This document shows positions 5,970 through 5,999 of a stretch of DNA of 5,999 nt, in pieces. This DNA comes from JANSWY01 sp038525605 (GTDB lineage: Bacteria > Bacteroidota > Bacteroidia > Cytophagales > Cyclobacteriaceae): assembly GCA_038525605.1 (NCBI GenBank), contig JBCBHL010000430.1:1-5999 (forward strand). The letters run 5' to 3'. Within the stretch, counting starts at the first letter, position 1. The number at the start of each line of letters is the position of its first letter. The notes under the pieces are model-generated. The model ran no database searches and was not told the DNA's origin. It worked only from the letters and a program-made list of their open reading frames with translations. The position numbers and the translations under genes are program-made.

Positions 5970-5999
5970 ATTTTGAAATCCTGCCAACAGATTGCCCGG
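5938..5999. repeat. Inverted repeat at the WG-gene 3' end, running to the window edge
   Basis: CCGGGCAAT (5938-5946) pairs with ATTGCCCGG (5991-5999). After a 2-base bulge (5947-5948), CTG (5949-5951) pairs with CAG (5988-5990). The 36-base loop contains the TAG stop. The right arm ends exactly at the window edge, so the pairing may extend further. The loop is too long for a standard terminator and no T run can be seen. Confidence 0.45.

Overview
The window looks like chromosomal DNA of a Bacteroidota bacterium, most likely of the Cytophagales type. Three things point there: a DUF6503-type lipoprotein, a membrane SpoIIE phosphatase carrying the linker seen in that phylum, and a secreted protein with WG-like repeats. 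Genes start with little or no Shine-Dalgarno sequence, and one upstream region fits the phylum's TTG / TAnnTTTG promoter pattern. The assignment is by eye, without a database search.

Layout. Bases 1-339 hold the C-terminal part of lgt, the prolipoprotein diacylglyceryl transferase, cut by the window edge. It converges, with 8 bases between stop codons, on a minus-strand lipoprotein gene (348-1091). A 220-base divergent spacer follows, with candidate promoters for both directions and a short in-frame leader ORF. Next comes a probable two-gene plus-strand unit: a 112-residue single-domain protein that I read as a C2 domain with its calcium ligands present (1312-1650), and a six-helix membrane SpoIIE/PP2C-type phosphatase (1682-3043). 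The C2 reading is the most interesting protein-level observation.

Bases 3044-4145 contain no convincing gene. They hold a cluster of three hairpins just after the phosphatase, a leader-like CTAA-rich stretch, and an imperfect tandem duplication (about 3522-3626 and 3911-4010). Each copy of the duplication consists of a terminator hairpin followed by a conserved tail. The rest is AT-rich and unassigned. Bases 4146-5969 encode a 607-residue exported protein with an N-terminal helical, TPR-like half and a C-terminal half of WG-like beta repeats. Its reading frame may be shifted at a T run just before the stop.

How the genes fit together. Lgt is the enzyme that would lipidate the lipoprotein encoded next to it, but their convergent arrangement means they are not one operon. 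The C2 protein and the phosphatase are close enough to be co-transcribed, which suggests (inference only) a calcium- or membrane-linked input to a partner-switching phosphatase. No complete defence or mobile system is visible.
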